The notes under the pieces were generated by a model. It saw nothing but the letters and a program-made list of their open reading frames with translations, did no database searches and was not told the DNA's origin. Positions 1 to 7,321 of a stretch of DNA of 22,877 nt are shown here, piece after piece. Within the stretch, counting starts at the first letter, position 1. The number at the start of each line of letters is the position of its first letter. A program made the translations under genes and the position numbers. The stretch is from Bacillota bacterium. Its GTDB lineage: Bacteria > Bacillota_A > Clostridia > Peptostreptococcales > Anaerovoracaceae. The DNA lies in NCBI GenBank assembly GCA_017437925.1, contig JAFRWQ010000126.1, forward strand, positions 1 to 22,877, in the 5' to 3' direction.

Positions 1-1
1 A

Positions 2-175
2 GCCTCGGTGATACCCAAATCGCAGCACATCGAGCGCATCAGGGAAAACCTTGAGGTCTTCGACTTTGAGCTCACCGAAGCCGAGATGGAGAGCTTAAGA
101 AAGCTGGACCGGGCGGCCCCCATGGACGGAAGGCCCGACGACCCCCTGCAGGTCGAAGACGCCATGACGTGGTAG
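2..175 (+). CDS. Aldo/keto reductase, C-terminal fragment (cut by window edge)
   Basis: The reading frame is open from the window edge and ends at TAG 173-175, giving 57 residues. It begins ASVIPKSQHIERIRENL and continues VFDFELTEAEM. This matches the C-terminal NADPH-binding segment of aldo/keto reductases (family pattern IPKS followed by R-x-x-E-N, then FDF-L-T-x-E-x-M and a D-shortly after). In the family the lysine and serine of IPKS and the downstream arginine contact the NADPH 2'-phosphate; those residues are visible here. The enzymes are cytosolic NAD(P)H-dependent carbonyl reductases; the substrate cannot be told from the tail. The protein ends in MTW. The next gene starts 148 bp later on the same strand, so co-transcription is possible but not shown. 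Confidence 0.85.
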   Translation, partial: ASVIPKSQHIERIRENLEVFDFELTEAEMESLRKLDRAAPMDGRPDDPLQVEDAMTW

Positions 176-276
176 CGATACGCAGCCGCCGGAGGCAGAA
201 TCATCGAAAGGTACAGCATGGAACAGGAGCTGTAGCAGAAGATCCTGCGCAGCCTTATATAAACCAGTGATAAACA

Positions 277-300
277 GTCCGCTGCAAAAAGCAGACGGAC
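277..300 (+). promoter_or_regulatory. Leader hairpin before the glutaredoxin-like gene
   Basis: GTCCGCTGC (277-285), an AAAAA loop, then GCAGACGGAC (291-300) form a 9-bp stem with one bulged A. It lies just upstream of the ribosome binding site (AGAGGAG near 312-318). No U-run follows on the plus strand, so it is not a standard terminator. It may be a 5'UTR structure or an mRNA-stabilising stem; function not shown. A TTATATAA stretch at about 255-262 could be a -10 region, but I see no convincing -35. Confidence 0.3.
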
Positions 301-323
301 GCAAGAAAGAAAGAGGAGAAAAA

Positions 324-593
324 ATGGCAAAGAAAGTTATCATGTACGGCAGCGCTTCCTGCCCCGACTGCGTTAAGGCAAAGGAGATCCTGGATAAGGA
401 AGGCATCAGATACGGTTACATCGACATCCTGGCCGACCTCGCGCGGCTCAAGAAGTTCATCACCCTGCGCGACGCCCATCAGGAGGAGTTCCAGACCGAG
501 ATCGCGAAGCAGCACATGGGCATCCCCTGCTTCGTCGTAGACGACGAGAAGATCTACGTTCTTCTCCCGGACGATCTGGACCTGCTCAGATGA
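324..593 (+). CDS. Glutaredoxin-like protein with CPDC redox motif
   Basis: 89-residue protein starting MAKKVIMYGSASCPDC. The start at 324 is chosen over an upstream in-frame ATG at 267 because AGAGGAG sits six bases before it and the beta strand of the thioredoxin fold begins here. Residues 5-16 give the first strand and the CPDC redox motif (Cys13, Cys16). A cis-proline segment, MGIPCFVVDDEK, lies near residues 67-78, as in glutaredoxins, and carries an extra Cys. The expected role is a cytosolic thiol-disulfide oxidoreductase. CPDC is not the classic CPYC/CPFC glutaredoxin site, and the physiological reductant (glutathione is often absent in Clostridia) cannot be inferred. Similar short proteins are often labelled glutaredoxin or glutaredoxin-related. 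It is followed by a strong terminator. Confidence 0.8.
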   Translation: MAKKVIMYGSASCPDCVKAKEILDKEGIRYGYIDILADLARLKKFITLRDAHQEEFQTEIAKQHMGIPCFVVDDEKIYVLLPDDLDLLR

Positions 594-640
594 TCCGCAA
601 TATGAAGGCGGAAGATGTTTAAAAGCTCTACCGGCTTAAA

Positions 641-684
641 AATGAAAAAAGCGGCTCGGGGATGTTACCCGGGCCGCATTTTTA
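641..684. terminator. Bidirectional rho-independent terminator
   Basis: A 10-bp stem, GCGGCTCGGG (651-660) with CCCGGGCCGC (668-677) around a 7-nt loop, contains one G-U pair. It is preceded by an A-run (645-650) and followed by ATTTTTAT. The T-run serves the plus-strand glutaredoxin-like gene and the A-run serves the convergent minus-strand nuclease gene, so one hairpin can end both transcripts. Confidence 0.9.
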
Positions 685-696
685 TGTCTTTAGCAC

Positions 697-1446
697 CTAC
701 AGCGCCGCTTCCCCGTCGAGGGCTGTCCCCGCCCAGTGGCCTGCCTTGTTCCTTCTCGCCTCGAGCTCGAGTTTGGCAAAGCGCAGGGTGTAGCGCACGT
801 TGGGTCTTATGACCAGGGTCTGGGCCATGCCGTCGCTCAGTATCCTGTCCTGGACCATGACCCTTTCGCCGCCGTCCCCGTCCATCCAGACATAGGCCAG
901 TGTGCGGTCGTACTTGTCGAGCAGCTGGGAATCGTACTCCAGATAGACCTTCTTCCCTTTGAGCATCTTCTTGAGGTAGTCCGAAGAGACCCTGCCCTCG
1001 GGGATGTTCCTGCTCTCGTCCCAGTGGACGCTCTCGGGAGCGTCGATGCCTATGAGCCTCACGCTGGTCTCGGTCCCGTCGATATCAAGGACCACGGTAT
1101 CGCCGTCAGCGACCCACAGGACCTTGTAGGGGCCGGCCAGATCGTCAGGCGCGGGCTCCCTGCCGCTGAGAGGATCGAAGAAATACAGCAGGGCGACGAC
1201 CAGTATGGCAACGGTCAACAGGCTTTTGAAGAACCGTTTGATCTTCCTCAGCCTCTGCTGCCTCTTTACTCGCTTTTTTTCTTTCTTATAGGGGATGACC
1301 TTGGGGCCGGAGCCGCTCTTTTCCCGGTTCTTCGCCCGGGCTTCCCTTTCCCTCGCCGCCGCGGACATCCGCACCTTCGCCGGTCTTTTCACCGTGCCTG
1401 CCTTTATGGTTTTTTTCTTTACAGGTTTTTTCGGATCGGATGCCAT
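697..1446 (-). CDS. Membrane-anchored staphylococcal-nuclease-like (thermonuclease) protein
   Basis: 249-residue protein. Residues 1-70 are a very basic Lys/Arg-rich tail, about 72-90 form one hydrophobic segment (LLTVAILVVALLYFF), and about 105-240 form an SNase fold. The family's active-site residues are present: RLIGIDAPE holds Arg130, Asp135 and Glu138 (equivalent to R35, D40, E43 of staphylococcal nuclease) and DKYDRTLAYV holds Arg181 (equivalent to R87). This predicts an active Ca2+-dependent phosphodiesterase on DNA/RNA. With the positive-inside rule the basic tail is cytoplasmic and the nuclease faces outside. It is the last gene of a four-gene operon, starting 4 bp after the antiporter stop, with a weak SD inside the antiporter's end. 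Role could be extracellular nucleic-acid scavenging or DNA processing at the surface; that part is inference. Confidence 0.88.
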   Translation of the reverse strand: MASDPKKPVKKKTIKAGTVKRPAKVRMSAAAREREARAKNREKSGSGPKVIPYKKEKKRVKRQQRLRKIKRFFKSLLTVAILVVALLYFFDPLSGREPAPDDLAGPYKVLWVADGDTVVLDIDGTETSVRLIGIDAPESVHWDESRNIPEGRVSSDYLKKMLKGKKVYLEYDSQLLDKYDRTLAYVWMDGDGGERVMVQDRILSDGMAQTLVIRPNVRYTLRFAKLELEARRNKAGHWAGTALDGEAAL

Positions 1447-1450
1447 CGCT

Positions 1451-2770
1451 TCAGCTTTTGCTCTCGTCGAAGAAACGCTTCTTGGTGAAGATGTAGCTTA
1501 CGGGGAGGGCGTAGAGGAGCACTGAATACGGCAGGGCTCCGGGACCGACGCCCAGGACGTTCAGTGGGATGGAGCAGGCGACGCACCAGGGGATAAGGCC
1601 TGCCAGCAGGACGCCGGTGTTGGAGATGTCGAGGGCCAGTTCAAGCTTTCCCTCCTCCCCTTCGGGGTAGGCGGTCCTCATCAGCTCTGCCTGCATGATG
1701 TTGGAGGTGGTCTGGTTGCAGAATATCATGCAGCAGGAAAGGCCCAGCAGGTTCATCAGCTTGATGCGGCCCAGCTTCTTCGACCAGCCCGAAAGCCTCT
1801 TCTGCACCCCGTCCAGTATTCCCATGCCCTGAAGAAGGCCCGTCAGTATACCGGCGGCGCTGACCATTATGAGGCTCATGATCATTGAGATGACGCCTCC
1901 TCCGGTGATGACCCCGGCCAGCATGCCTCCCTCGGGCTTAAAGCCCATGAGGGCGGTGTAGAGCACCTTTGAAAGGCTCATGCCCTGGCAGAATCTCGAG
2001 ACCAGTGCGGCGCAGCAGCCGGAGGCAGCCATAGATATGAAGAGGGGGACCCTCAGAAGGGGCAGAGCTATCATTATAAGGGCCGGGAGCACCACCAAAA
2101 AGCTCAGGGCGAATTCAGTGCGCAGGGCGTTCATCATGGTCTCGTCCACCGCCCCTATGGGGTTGAGCCGGGAAAGGACGCAGTAGAAGACCAGGCTTAT
2201 GAGGTAGGCGGGAAGGCCGCTTTTGTGCATGAGCCTGATGTCGTCGTAAAGCTTCGTGTCGGTGATGGCCGCGACCAGATTGGCGCAGCTGGAGGTGGGG
2301 GCGGCCCTGTCTCCGAAGTAGATGCCGCTCATGACGGCTCCCGCGCAGATCAGAGGGTCCACCCCTCCGAAGCGGGCAAGGGAGATGAGGACGACTCCCG
2401 AGGTGCTCGAGACCCCCAAAGACGTGCCCAAAGCCAGGGACAGCATCACGTTGATCATAAATGTCACGAAAATGAACATTTCGGGCTTTATGTAGCGTAT
2501 GCCGTAGTAGATGCAGAAAGGTATGGTGCCGCAGCTCCTCCAAAGGCCGGTCAGGGCGCCCAGTACGATCAGTATGCGAAGCACCTTAAAGGAGGCCGGC
2601 ATGTTGCTCCAGGACATTTTGAGCAGCTTTTTTACCGGGATCCTTCTGTAAAGGCCGCAGAGGAAGAAGCACACGGCCGCGGCGACCAAAGACCAGGCGG
2701 GGGAGATGCCCCTCGCCAGGCAATAGACCATGACGGCTCCGTATACGGCGAATGAAATGACAGCGTCCAT
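1451..2770 (-). CDS. NhaC-family Na+/H+ antiporter (or related organic-acid/cation antiporter)
   Basis: 439-residue polytopic membrane protein with about ten or more hydrophobic segments. Typical NhaC-family signatures are visible: the GTIPFCIYYGI stretch near residues 80-90, a GTSLGVSSTSG loop near 114-125, and GIYFGDRAAPTSSCANLVAA near 150-170, which corresponds to the conserved G-x-YFGD-x-x-(S/A)P-x-S segment. Members exchange Na+ for H+; some subgroups exchange malate/lactate or other substrates, so the transported ion is not certain. It starts 4 bp after the metallopeptidase stop and ends 4 bp before the nuclease start, so it is translationally linked to both. The length is near the usual 430-480 for the family. 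Confidence 0.85.
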   Translation of the reverse strand: MDAVISFAVYGAVMVYCLARGISPAWSLVAAAVCFFLCGLYRRIPVKKLLKMSWSNMPASFKVLRILIVLGALTGLWRSCGTIPFCIYYGIRYIKPEMFIFVTFMINVMLSLALGTSLGVSSTSGVVLISLARFGGVDPLICAGAVMSGIYFGDRAAPTSSCANLVAAITDTKLYDDIRLMHKSGLPAYLISLVFYCVLSRLNPIGAVDETMMNALRTEFALSFLVVLPALIMIALPLLRVPLFISMAASGCCAALVSRFCQGMSLSKVLYTALMGFKPEGGMLAGVITGGGVISMIMSLIMVSAAGILTGLLQGMGILDGVQKRLSGWSKKLGRIKLMNLLGLSCCMIFCNQTTSNIMQAELMRTAYPEGEEGKLELALDISNTGVLLAGLIPWCVACSIPLNVLGVGPGALPYSVLLYALPVSYIFTKKRFFDESKS

Positions 2771-2774
2771 AATA

Positions 2775-3350
2775 TCACTTTATCCTGGCGATGAGGGCCG
2801 TGCCTTCCGTCTTAAGCCAGCGCCTGTGCTCTTTATACTTCGGGCAGTAACGGGCGACCAGGGCCCAGAAATCCCTGGAATGATCCATGTGGACAAGGTG
2901 GGACAGCTCGTGGATGATGACGTAGTCCCTGACCTCTTCGGGGGCGAGCATCAGTAGACAGTTGAAATTCAGGTTCTTTTTGGCGCTGCAGGATCCCCAG
3001 CGGCTCTTCTGGGTCCTGATGGAGACACTGCCGAAATTAAGTCCCATGATGAAGGACCAGTAGGTGCACCTGGCCGGAAAGTATTTATGCGCCCCATTTT
3101 TAAGCATCTTATGCTCTTCTTCGGTAAGAGGTCTTACGTCGGGGACCGAAGGCAGGGGGGAATCGGGGTCCAGCCCCATCCTCTTCTTCTGCTGCTCTAT
3201 GTGCTGTTCGACCCAGGGCCACTTTTGGGCGGCAAAGCGGCGTATCTCCCGGTCGCTCATGTGGCGGGGAGCCCTGACGAAGACCCGGCAGTCGGGCCTT
3301 ACTTCGATGGATATGGTGCGCCGATCGCTTCTTATGACCTCAAATCTCAT
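2775..3350 (-). CDS. YgjP-like / DUF45 (M48-type) zinc metallopeptidase
   Basis: 191 residues. The zinc site is seen in VIIHELSHLVHMDHSRDFW: HELSH gives the two His ligands and the catalytic Glu, and the later His in DHS is the usual third ligand of YgjP/SprT-like proteins. An upstream QKSRWGSCS (near residues 112-120) followed by NFNCLLMLAPEEVRDYV is characteristic of the DUF45 (YgjP) family. N-terminal half is the beta-rich extension typical of the family. Cytosolic, with no signal peptide. The substrate is unknown; some YgjP proteins have been reported as nucleotide pyrophosphatases. The ATG overlaps the SDR stop (ATGA, 3347-3350), so translation is coupled. Confidence 0.88.
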   Translation of the reverse strand: MRFEVIRSDRRTISIEVRPDCRVFVRAPRHMSDREIRRFAAQKWPWVEQHIEQQKKRMGLDPDSPLPSVPDVRPLTEEEHKMLKNGAHKYFPARCTYWSFIMGLNFGSVSIRTQKSRWGSCSAKKNLNFNCLLMLAPEEVRDYVIIHELSHLVHMDHSRDFWALVARYCPKYKEHRRWLKTEGTALIARIK

Positions 3351-4147
3351 ATCACGAATCCTCCGTTTACTCCCAGCACCTGGCCGGTTATGAAGGACGC
3401 GTCTTCGGAAGCCAGGAAGGCTGCGGCCTTTGCCACGTCTTCGGGCTCTCCAAGCCGGCCCAGGGGAGTGTCTTCCGCGAGGCTCTTAAGGGTCTCTTCG
3501 GAGAATTCCGAGAGCATGTCGGTCTTTATGCAGCCGGGGGACACGCAGTTTACCCTTATGCCTGCGGGGCCCAGCTCCTTTGCGAGAGCTTTGGTCAGGG
3601 CTATCATTCCCCCTTTGGAGGCGGAGTAGACGGCCTCGCAGGAGCCTCCGACTTCGCCCCACATGGAAGCGACGTTTATGATGCAGCCCGAGCCCCTTAC
3701 CACCATGGCGGGGACGAAGGCTTTGATCACGGCGTAGGCCGACTTGAGGTTGGAGTCCAGGACCCCGTCCCAGTCGCTTTCGGTCACGTCCTGGATCTGG
3801 GAGACGAGGGAGACGCCGGCGTTGTTTACTATGAGGTCGGGAGCGCCCCAGGAGGAAAGAAGCTTTTCTGCGAGGGCGTTTGCCTCCGCGGGGACGCTCA
3901 GATCTGCCTTTACGAGCATGACGCAGGGATAGGGGTCTGCTTTGCCTGCGGCGCCGCTTTCGGAGCCTGACGCGCTTTCAGCGCAGCAGGCTTTAAAAGC
4001 CCCGCGGACTTCTTCCGCGGTCTTTTCGGCCTTGGCTTCAGAGGTATTGTAGTGGACGCATACGAGGTATCCGCGGCGGGCAAGCTCCAAAGCGACCGCC
4101 TTTCCTATACCCTTTGCCGCTCCCGTTACCAGGGCTGTCTTTGCCAT
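3347..4147 (-). CDS. SDR-family NAD(P)-dependent oxidoreductase (FabG-like)
   Basis: 266 residues from the ATG at 4147 (MAKTALVTGAAKGIG), preferred over an in-frame ATG at 4174 because GGGAG lies seven bases before it. Rossmann motif TGAAKGIG is near residue 8; NNAGVS, INVAS (catalytic Ser) and YSASK (catalytic Tyr and Lys) follow in the classical SDR order, and the tail ends FITGQVLGVNGGFVI. This is the FabG-like 'classical' type that reduces 3-oxoacyl or similar ketones; with no fatty-acid genes nearby, FabG itself is not assigned. Residues about 54-74 form an Ala/Ser/Gly/Cys insertion between helix and strand absent from typical members (see the repeat entry at 3926). It heads the operon SDR-YgjP-NhaC-SNase and is preceded by a palindromic operator-like site. 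Confidence 0.88.
   Translation of the reverse strand: MAKTALVTGAAKGIGKAVALELARRGYLVCVHYNTSEAKAEKTAEEVRGAFKACCAESASGSESGAAGKADPYPCVMLVKADLSVPAEANALAEKLLSSWGAPDLIVNNAGVSLVSQIQDVTESDWDGVLDSNLKSAYAVIKAFVPAMVVRGSGCIINVASMWGEVGGSCEAVYSASKGGMIALTKALAKELGPAGIRVNCVSPGCIKTDMLSEFSEETLKSLAEDTPLGRLGEPEDVAKAAAFLASEDASFITGQVLGVNGGFVI
3926..3988 (-). repeat. In-frame palindrome-rich insertion in the SDR gene
   Basis: Encodes CCAESASGSESGAAGKADPYP, placed between the helix ending VRGAFKA and the strand CVMLVKAD, where classical SDRs usually have a short loop. On the coding strand GCCTG-CT-GCGCT-GAA-AGCGC-GT-CAGGC folds as a hairpin. It shares CTGCGCTGA (3978-3986) and GCGGCGCCG ... GCAGACC (3934-3957 region) with the insertion in ispE, in the same reading frame. 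It may be a small repeat element that entered both genes, or convergent low-complexity growth. Confidence 0.4.
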
Positions 4148-4172
4148 TTCAAGCTCTCCCTTAAAAGCCCGC

Positions 4173-4194
4173 AAAGCCTGAGATCTCAGGCTTT
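4173..4194. promoter_or_regulatory. Perfect 22-bp palindrome, operator candidate for the SDR operon
   Basis: AAAGCCTGAGA followed at once by its exact reverse complement, centred between 4183 and 4184. It lies 26-47 bp upstream of the SDR start at 4147, between an AT-rich promoter-like stretch and the ribosome binding site, which is a usual place for a dimeric repressor site. As RNA it could form a 9-bp stem with a GATC loop, but no U-run follows on either strand, so a terminator is less likely. Confidence 0.5.
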
Positions 4195-4202
4195 ACAGGT
4201 AT

Positions 4203-4248
4203 CGTGACTATTGTTATATAACATATGGTTTATATTGCTTCGGATCTG
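4203..4248 (-). promoter_or_regulatory. AT-rich promoter region of the SDR operon
   Basis: The only AT-rich stretch upstream of the operon. On the minus strand it contains TATAAC/TATAAA-type -10 candidates and a 12-bp palindrome TGTTATATAACA (4212-4223). No clear TTGACA-type -35 could be aligned at 16-18 bp, so the exact promoter is uncertain. The rest of the 4195-4315 gap contains a small CCGGA-CGC-TCCGG stem (4301-4313) just after the S41 protease stop, without a U-run. Confidence 0.35.
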
Positions 4249-4315
4249 CGGTCTCGGGACGCCCGCGCTCTGAAGCATCAGGCGCACAGGGCAGAAAGCT
4301 CCGGACGCTCCGGCC

Positions 4316-5869
4316 CTAATCCGCGGCCTTCTGCTCCGCGGGAGCCTCCATCATGTTCTCTTTAAGAACGTCGATGGCCTTTTGAAGCTGGGTGTCGGCC
4401 AGGTTCCCCTCTTTGTCAAAGCCCAGCAGGGCGTTGAACTGTTCGTTGAGAGCCTTGATGGTGAAGCAGTCCAGGTTGCCGTAGGAATAGGACCCGGCCC
4501 TCTTCTGGACCTGCCTTAAGGCATCCATGGTCCTGCTGTCCATTATGGCGTTGGCTTCGACGTCGTAGCCTAAGACCTTTAGCCTCTGCTGGGCGGCCAG
4601 CACGTTGAGGCTCATGTCGCCCGCGTAGGCCCTTTCGCCGTCGCTTAAGGGCACCATGCCGTTCACCATCTCGACGGCTTCGGTCGAGCTGTAGCCTCCG
4701 TAGGTGTAGACCAGGTAGTCGGGCACTATGCCTTTTCCGTGGAAGCTCTGCTTTGAGGGACCGGTGAAGGTCAGCACGCTGAGCTTGATGGAATCGCCGT
4801 TCTTTATGCTGTACTGACCCTGGGCCGCTCCCTTGCCGTAGGTGACTTCGCCGACCACTATGGCGGCGCCGTTTTCCTTAAGTGCGGCCGTAAGGGCTTC
4901 GGAGGCCGAGGCGGTGCTCTCGTTTACCAGCAGTATGACGGGCACCTTGCGGGTCTTGTTGTTGTAGGATCTTATGGTCCTGTAGATCTCGCCTGACTGG
5001 AAGTAATAGCCCAGCACGCAGCTGTCGGTCAATTGGTCTGCGATCTCCCAGGCCTGCTCCAGGTAGCCTCCCCCGTTGCCCCGAAGGTCGATGATGAGGC
5101 CGTTCATGTTCTGGTTGAGAAGGGCGAGCCTCGCGGCGCTGAACTCCTCGCCGGTGGTGGAGGAGAAGCTGTCCAGCCTGATATAGCCTATGGAATCGTC
5201 CAGCATCTTGTATTCGAGGCTTGAGGTGAAGACCCTTCTCCTTATCATGGTGTATTCGGTGACCCTGTCGCCTATCTTTATGCCCAGAGTCACGGGAGTC
5301 CCCTCTTCGCCCCTTATCTTCATGGCAAGCTGGGTGGCGTCAAGGCCCTCGACGCCCTCGCCGTCGACCGAGACTAGGTAGCTTCCCAGGGGGATCCCGG
5401 CTTCCTGGGCGGGGCTTCCCTCGACGAAGCTCATGACCTTAAAGCCCTCGGCGTAGAGGGTGAAGCTGATGCCGACCCCGTAGAACTGGTTGTCCAGGGT
5501 AACGGTGAGGTAATCGGCCTTGCTGTCGCCTGCGAAGTAGTACTCGCTCCAGGGGTCGTCCAGGGAGTCCATGAGGCCCTGATACATGCCGTCGAGCATG
5601 GTCTCGTATTCTATGGTGTCCCTGAAGCTGTCCTTTATGAACTGGAGGAGCTCGGGGATAAGGTCAATGCGGAACTGATCCTCCGCGCTGAAGGCCAGCT
5701 TGTCGTCTGCCTCCTCTTCTTCTGCGGCGTAGGCGTATATGGCCGAAGCGTAGCGGGTCCCGCCGACCAGCATGAGAAGATAAAAAGCTGAGGACGCTAT
5801 CATCGCCAGCGCCAGCACCAGGGCCAGCACCTTGGCTATGCGTCTCATCACGCTCTGGTTCCTATTCAT
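4316..5869 (-). CDS. S41-family C-terminal processing peptidase (CtpA-like) with PDZ and peptidoglycan-binding domains
   Basis: 517 residues. Order: N-terminal hydrophobic signal/anchor (residues about 10-36, LALVLALAMIASSAFYLLMLV); helical N-terminal region with DDPWSEYY near 104-111; PDZ domain about 125-205; S41 core about 215-385; and a C-terminal PG_binding_1-like repeat about 420-460 (LAAQQRLKVLGYDVEAN). Catalytic Ser is in NESTASASE (Ser321 by the 25-residue spacing to the lysine known from D1 protease) and Lys346 lies in TYGKG. RGNGGG at 263-268 is the conserved S41 glycine turn. The enzyme should act outside the membrane, cleaving C-terminal tails of envelope proteins with PDZ control. 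The start overlaps the DUF1934 gene end by 8 bp and has a good SD (GGGGGAGG). It is the last gene of hslO-DUF1934-ctp. Confidence 0.93.
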   Translation of the reverse strand: MNRNQSVMRRIAKVLALVLALAMIASSAFYLLMLVGGTRYASAIYAYAAEEEEADDKLAFSAEDQFRIDLIPELLQFIKDSFRDTIEYETMLDGMYQGLMDSLDDPWSEYYFAGDSKADYLTVTLDNQFYGVGISFTLYAEGFKVMSFVEGSPAQEAGIPLGSYLVSVDGEGVEGLDATQLAMKIRGEEGTPVTLGIKIGDRVTEYTMIRRRVFTSSLEYKMLDDSIGYIRLDSFSSTTGEEFSAARLALLNQNMNGLIIDLRGNGGGYLEQAWEIADQLTDSCVLGYYFQSGEIYRTIRSYNNKTRKVPVILLVNESTASASEALTAALKENGAAIVVGEVTYGKGAAQGQYSIKNGDSIKLSVLTFTGPSKQSFHGKGIVPDYLVYTYGGYSSTEAVEMVNGMVPLSDGERAYAGDMSLNVLAAQQRLKVLGYDVEANAIMDSRTMDALRQVQKRAGSYSYGNLDCFTIKALNEQFNALLGFDKEGNLADTQLQKAIDVLKENMMEAPAEQKAAD

Positions 5870-6326
5870 TTTCTTCCTCCCCCAGGTTCTTTATTATCTC
5901 TATATCCAGCCTGTTCCTGGTCTCGGCTAGGCCTTTAAGGCTCATGGTGTAGTCTATGGACAGGGTGTTGTCCCCGCTCTTGACCGCCCCGAAAGGCTTG
6001 ATGCTGTTAGTGAGCATCTCCATGTCCATGGGGCCGTAGGGGGTCAGGTAGTAGCCGTTGAAGCGCTTGCCCTTCTCGAACTCCATGAGGGTCTGTTCGT
6101 TTCCTTCGGCTTCCCTTCTTATGCGCACCCGCTTGGGGCTGGCGGTGAGATACGTTGTGGTCTCGCCCAGGCCGCTGTCCTCCATCTCGGGATAGATCAG
6201 CATGGTGGTGCGCCCGCGGCTCTGCATCTTGCCCTCGGTGATGAATTCCATCACGTCCTCGGAGTACTCACGGCCCTTTTCGTAGCCCATGATCCTGCCG
6301 GTGATCTTAAGCATGACTTTTTTCAT
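5862..6326 (-). CDS. DUF1934 (YwiB-like) beta-barrel protein
   Basis: 154 residues, soluble, without signal peptide. The architecture MKKVMLKITGRI, an EDVMEFITEG segment, then TPYGPMDMEMLTNSIK (about residues 95-112) and a final SIDYTMSLKGLAETRNRLDIEI matches the DUF1934 family of lipocalin-like barrel proteins from Firmicutes. The family pattern of a 'TPYG' turn followed by a long antiparallel strand pair is visible. Biochemical function is unknown. It begins 36 bp after hslO with SD GAAAGGAG and overlaps the S41 protease gene by 8 bp, so the two are probably co-translated. In the 36-bp gap, CCGCC-CCG-GGCGG can form a small intercistronic hairpin right after the hslO stop. Confidence 0.82.
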   Translation of the reverse strand: MKKVMLKITGRIMGYEKGREYSEDVMEFITEGKMQSRGRTTMLIYPEMEDSGLGETTTYLTASPKRVRIRREAEGNEQTLMEFEKGKRFNGYYLTPYGPMDMEMLTNSIKPFGAVKSGDNTLSIDYTMSLKGLAETRNRLDIEIIKNLGEEENE

Positions 6327-6362
6327 CTGCTGCTCCTTTCTCGCTATCCGCCCGGGGCGGTA

Positions 6363-7271
6363 TCAGTTGACGGCCCTTTTAAAGATGGCGGTCAGCTGCT
6401 CTTTGTCAAATCGGTAGCTCTTGCGGCAGAACTGGCAGGTAAGCTCGGCCTGCCCGTCCTCTTCTATGATCTGGCGCAGGTCCTTTCTGCCTATGGAGAC
6501 CAGGGCGGCCTCCATCCTCTCGCGGCTGCAGCCGCAGCGCCACTCGATATTTCTTTCTTCGAGGGCCACGGGGCTGAATTCATAGGGAAGCCCTCCGAAT
6601 ATGAGCTCCATCAGGTTCCTCGTCTTATCTTCCCCCTCCATGGCGCAGGCGTCCTGTATCAGAAGGGTCAGGGAATCCATGTAGAAGAGCAGGTCTTCGA
6701 GGGCTGTGAGGCACTCGTCTTTGGCGCCCGGCAGGACCTGTATTATCATGCCTCCGGCCGCCGAGATCTCTCCCTTTTCGTCAAAGCGGACCCCCAGGGC
6801 GACGCTTGAGGGCTGCTGCTCCGAGACCGTAAAGTATTGGGTCAGGTCTTCAGCGATCTCGCCGCTCACCAGCTCTATCCTGCCAACGTAGGGCTCCTTC
6901 ATTCCCATGTCTTTGATGACGGTGAGGCTGCCGCTTCCGACCGCTCCGCCCACGTCAAGCTTTCCGTTTTCCTTTAAGGGAAGGTCCACCGCGGGATTTG
7001 AGATGTAGCCTCTCACCCTTCCCTTGGAATCGGCGGCCGCAAGTATCTCTTCTGCGGGGCCGTCGCCCTTAAAGCGTACGCTGAGCCTGTCGTCATCGCC
7101 CTTGAGCATGAGGCCCATCATGGCGGTCCCGGTAAGGACCCTGCCCAGGGCCGCGGCCGCAAGGGGGGTGCACTCGTGTATCTTCGCTGCTTCTCTCACC
7201 GCTTCGGTGCTTATGGTAAGGTACAGGCGGTAGGACCCGCTTCTGTCCACCGCGATTATGGTGTTCTTCAT
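6363..7271 (-). CDS. hslO: Hsp33 redox-regulated chaperone
   Basis: 302 residues, close to the usual length of about 290-300. The N-terminal half shows the family pattern RSGSYRLYL and GRVLTGTAMMGLMLKGDDDRLSVRFKG broken over residues 45-71. The middle carries the YVGRIELVSGEIAEDLTQYF and SEQQPSSVALGV elements, and the C-terminus holds the redox zinc switch Cys246-x-Cys248 ... Cys279-x-x-Cys282. In the family these four cysteines bind zinc when reduced; oxidation releases zinc, unfolds the switch and activates ATP-independent holdase activity in the cytosol. All four are intact. It heads an operon with DUF1934 and the S41 protease, has the SD GAAGGAG seven bases before ATG, and diverges from the DUF4177-ispE operon. 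Confidence 0.97.
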   Translation of the reverse strand: MKNTIIAVDRSGSYRLYLTISTEAVREAAKIHECTPLAAAALGRVLTGTAMMGLMLKGDDDRLSVRFKGDGPAEEILAAADSKGRVRGYISNPAVDLPLKENGKLDVGGAVGSGSLTVIKDMGMKEPYVGRIELVSGEIAEDLTQYFTVSEQQPSSVALGVRFDEKGEISAAGGMIIQVLPGAKDECLTALEDLLFYMDSLTLLIQDACAMEGEDKTRNLMELIFGGLPYEFSPVALEERNIEWRCGCSRERMEAALVSIGRKDLRQIIEEDGQAELTCQFCRKSYRFDKEQLTAIFKRAVN

Positions 7272-7283
7272 TTATCTCCTTCA

Positions 7284-7305
7284 GGGCTCTGCCGGGCAGA
7301 CGCCC
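7284..7305 (-). promoter_or_regulatory. Leader hairpin next to the hslO ribosome binding site
   Basis: On the minus strand GGGC-(G)-TCTGC, loop CCG, GCAGA-GCCC form a 9-bp stem with one bulged G, ending a few bases before the SD (GAAGGAG, about 7274-7280). It does not include the SD itself. It may shield the 5' end or affect ribosome access; a thermosensor is possible but not shown. Confidence 0.35.
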
Positions 7306-7321
7306 CCTTTTATACTTTGGC

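Noticed and set aside
4173..4194. Terminator for the S41 protease gene
   Set aside because: No U-run on the minus strand after the stem, and it lies 122 bp beyond the stop, next to another gene's start.
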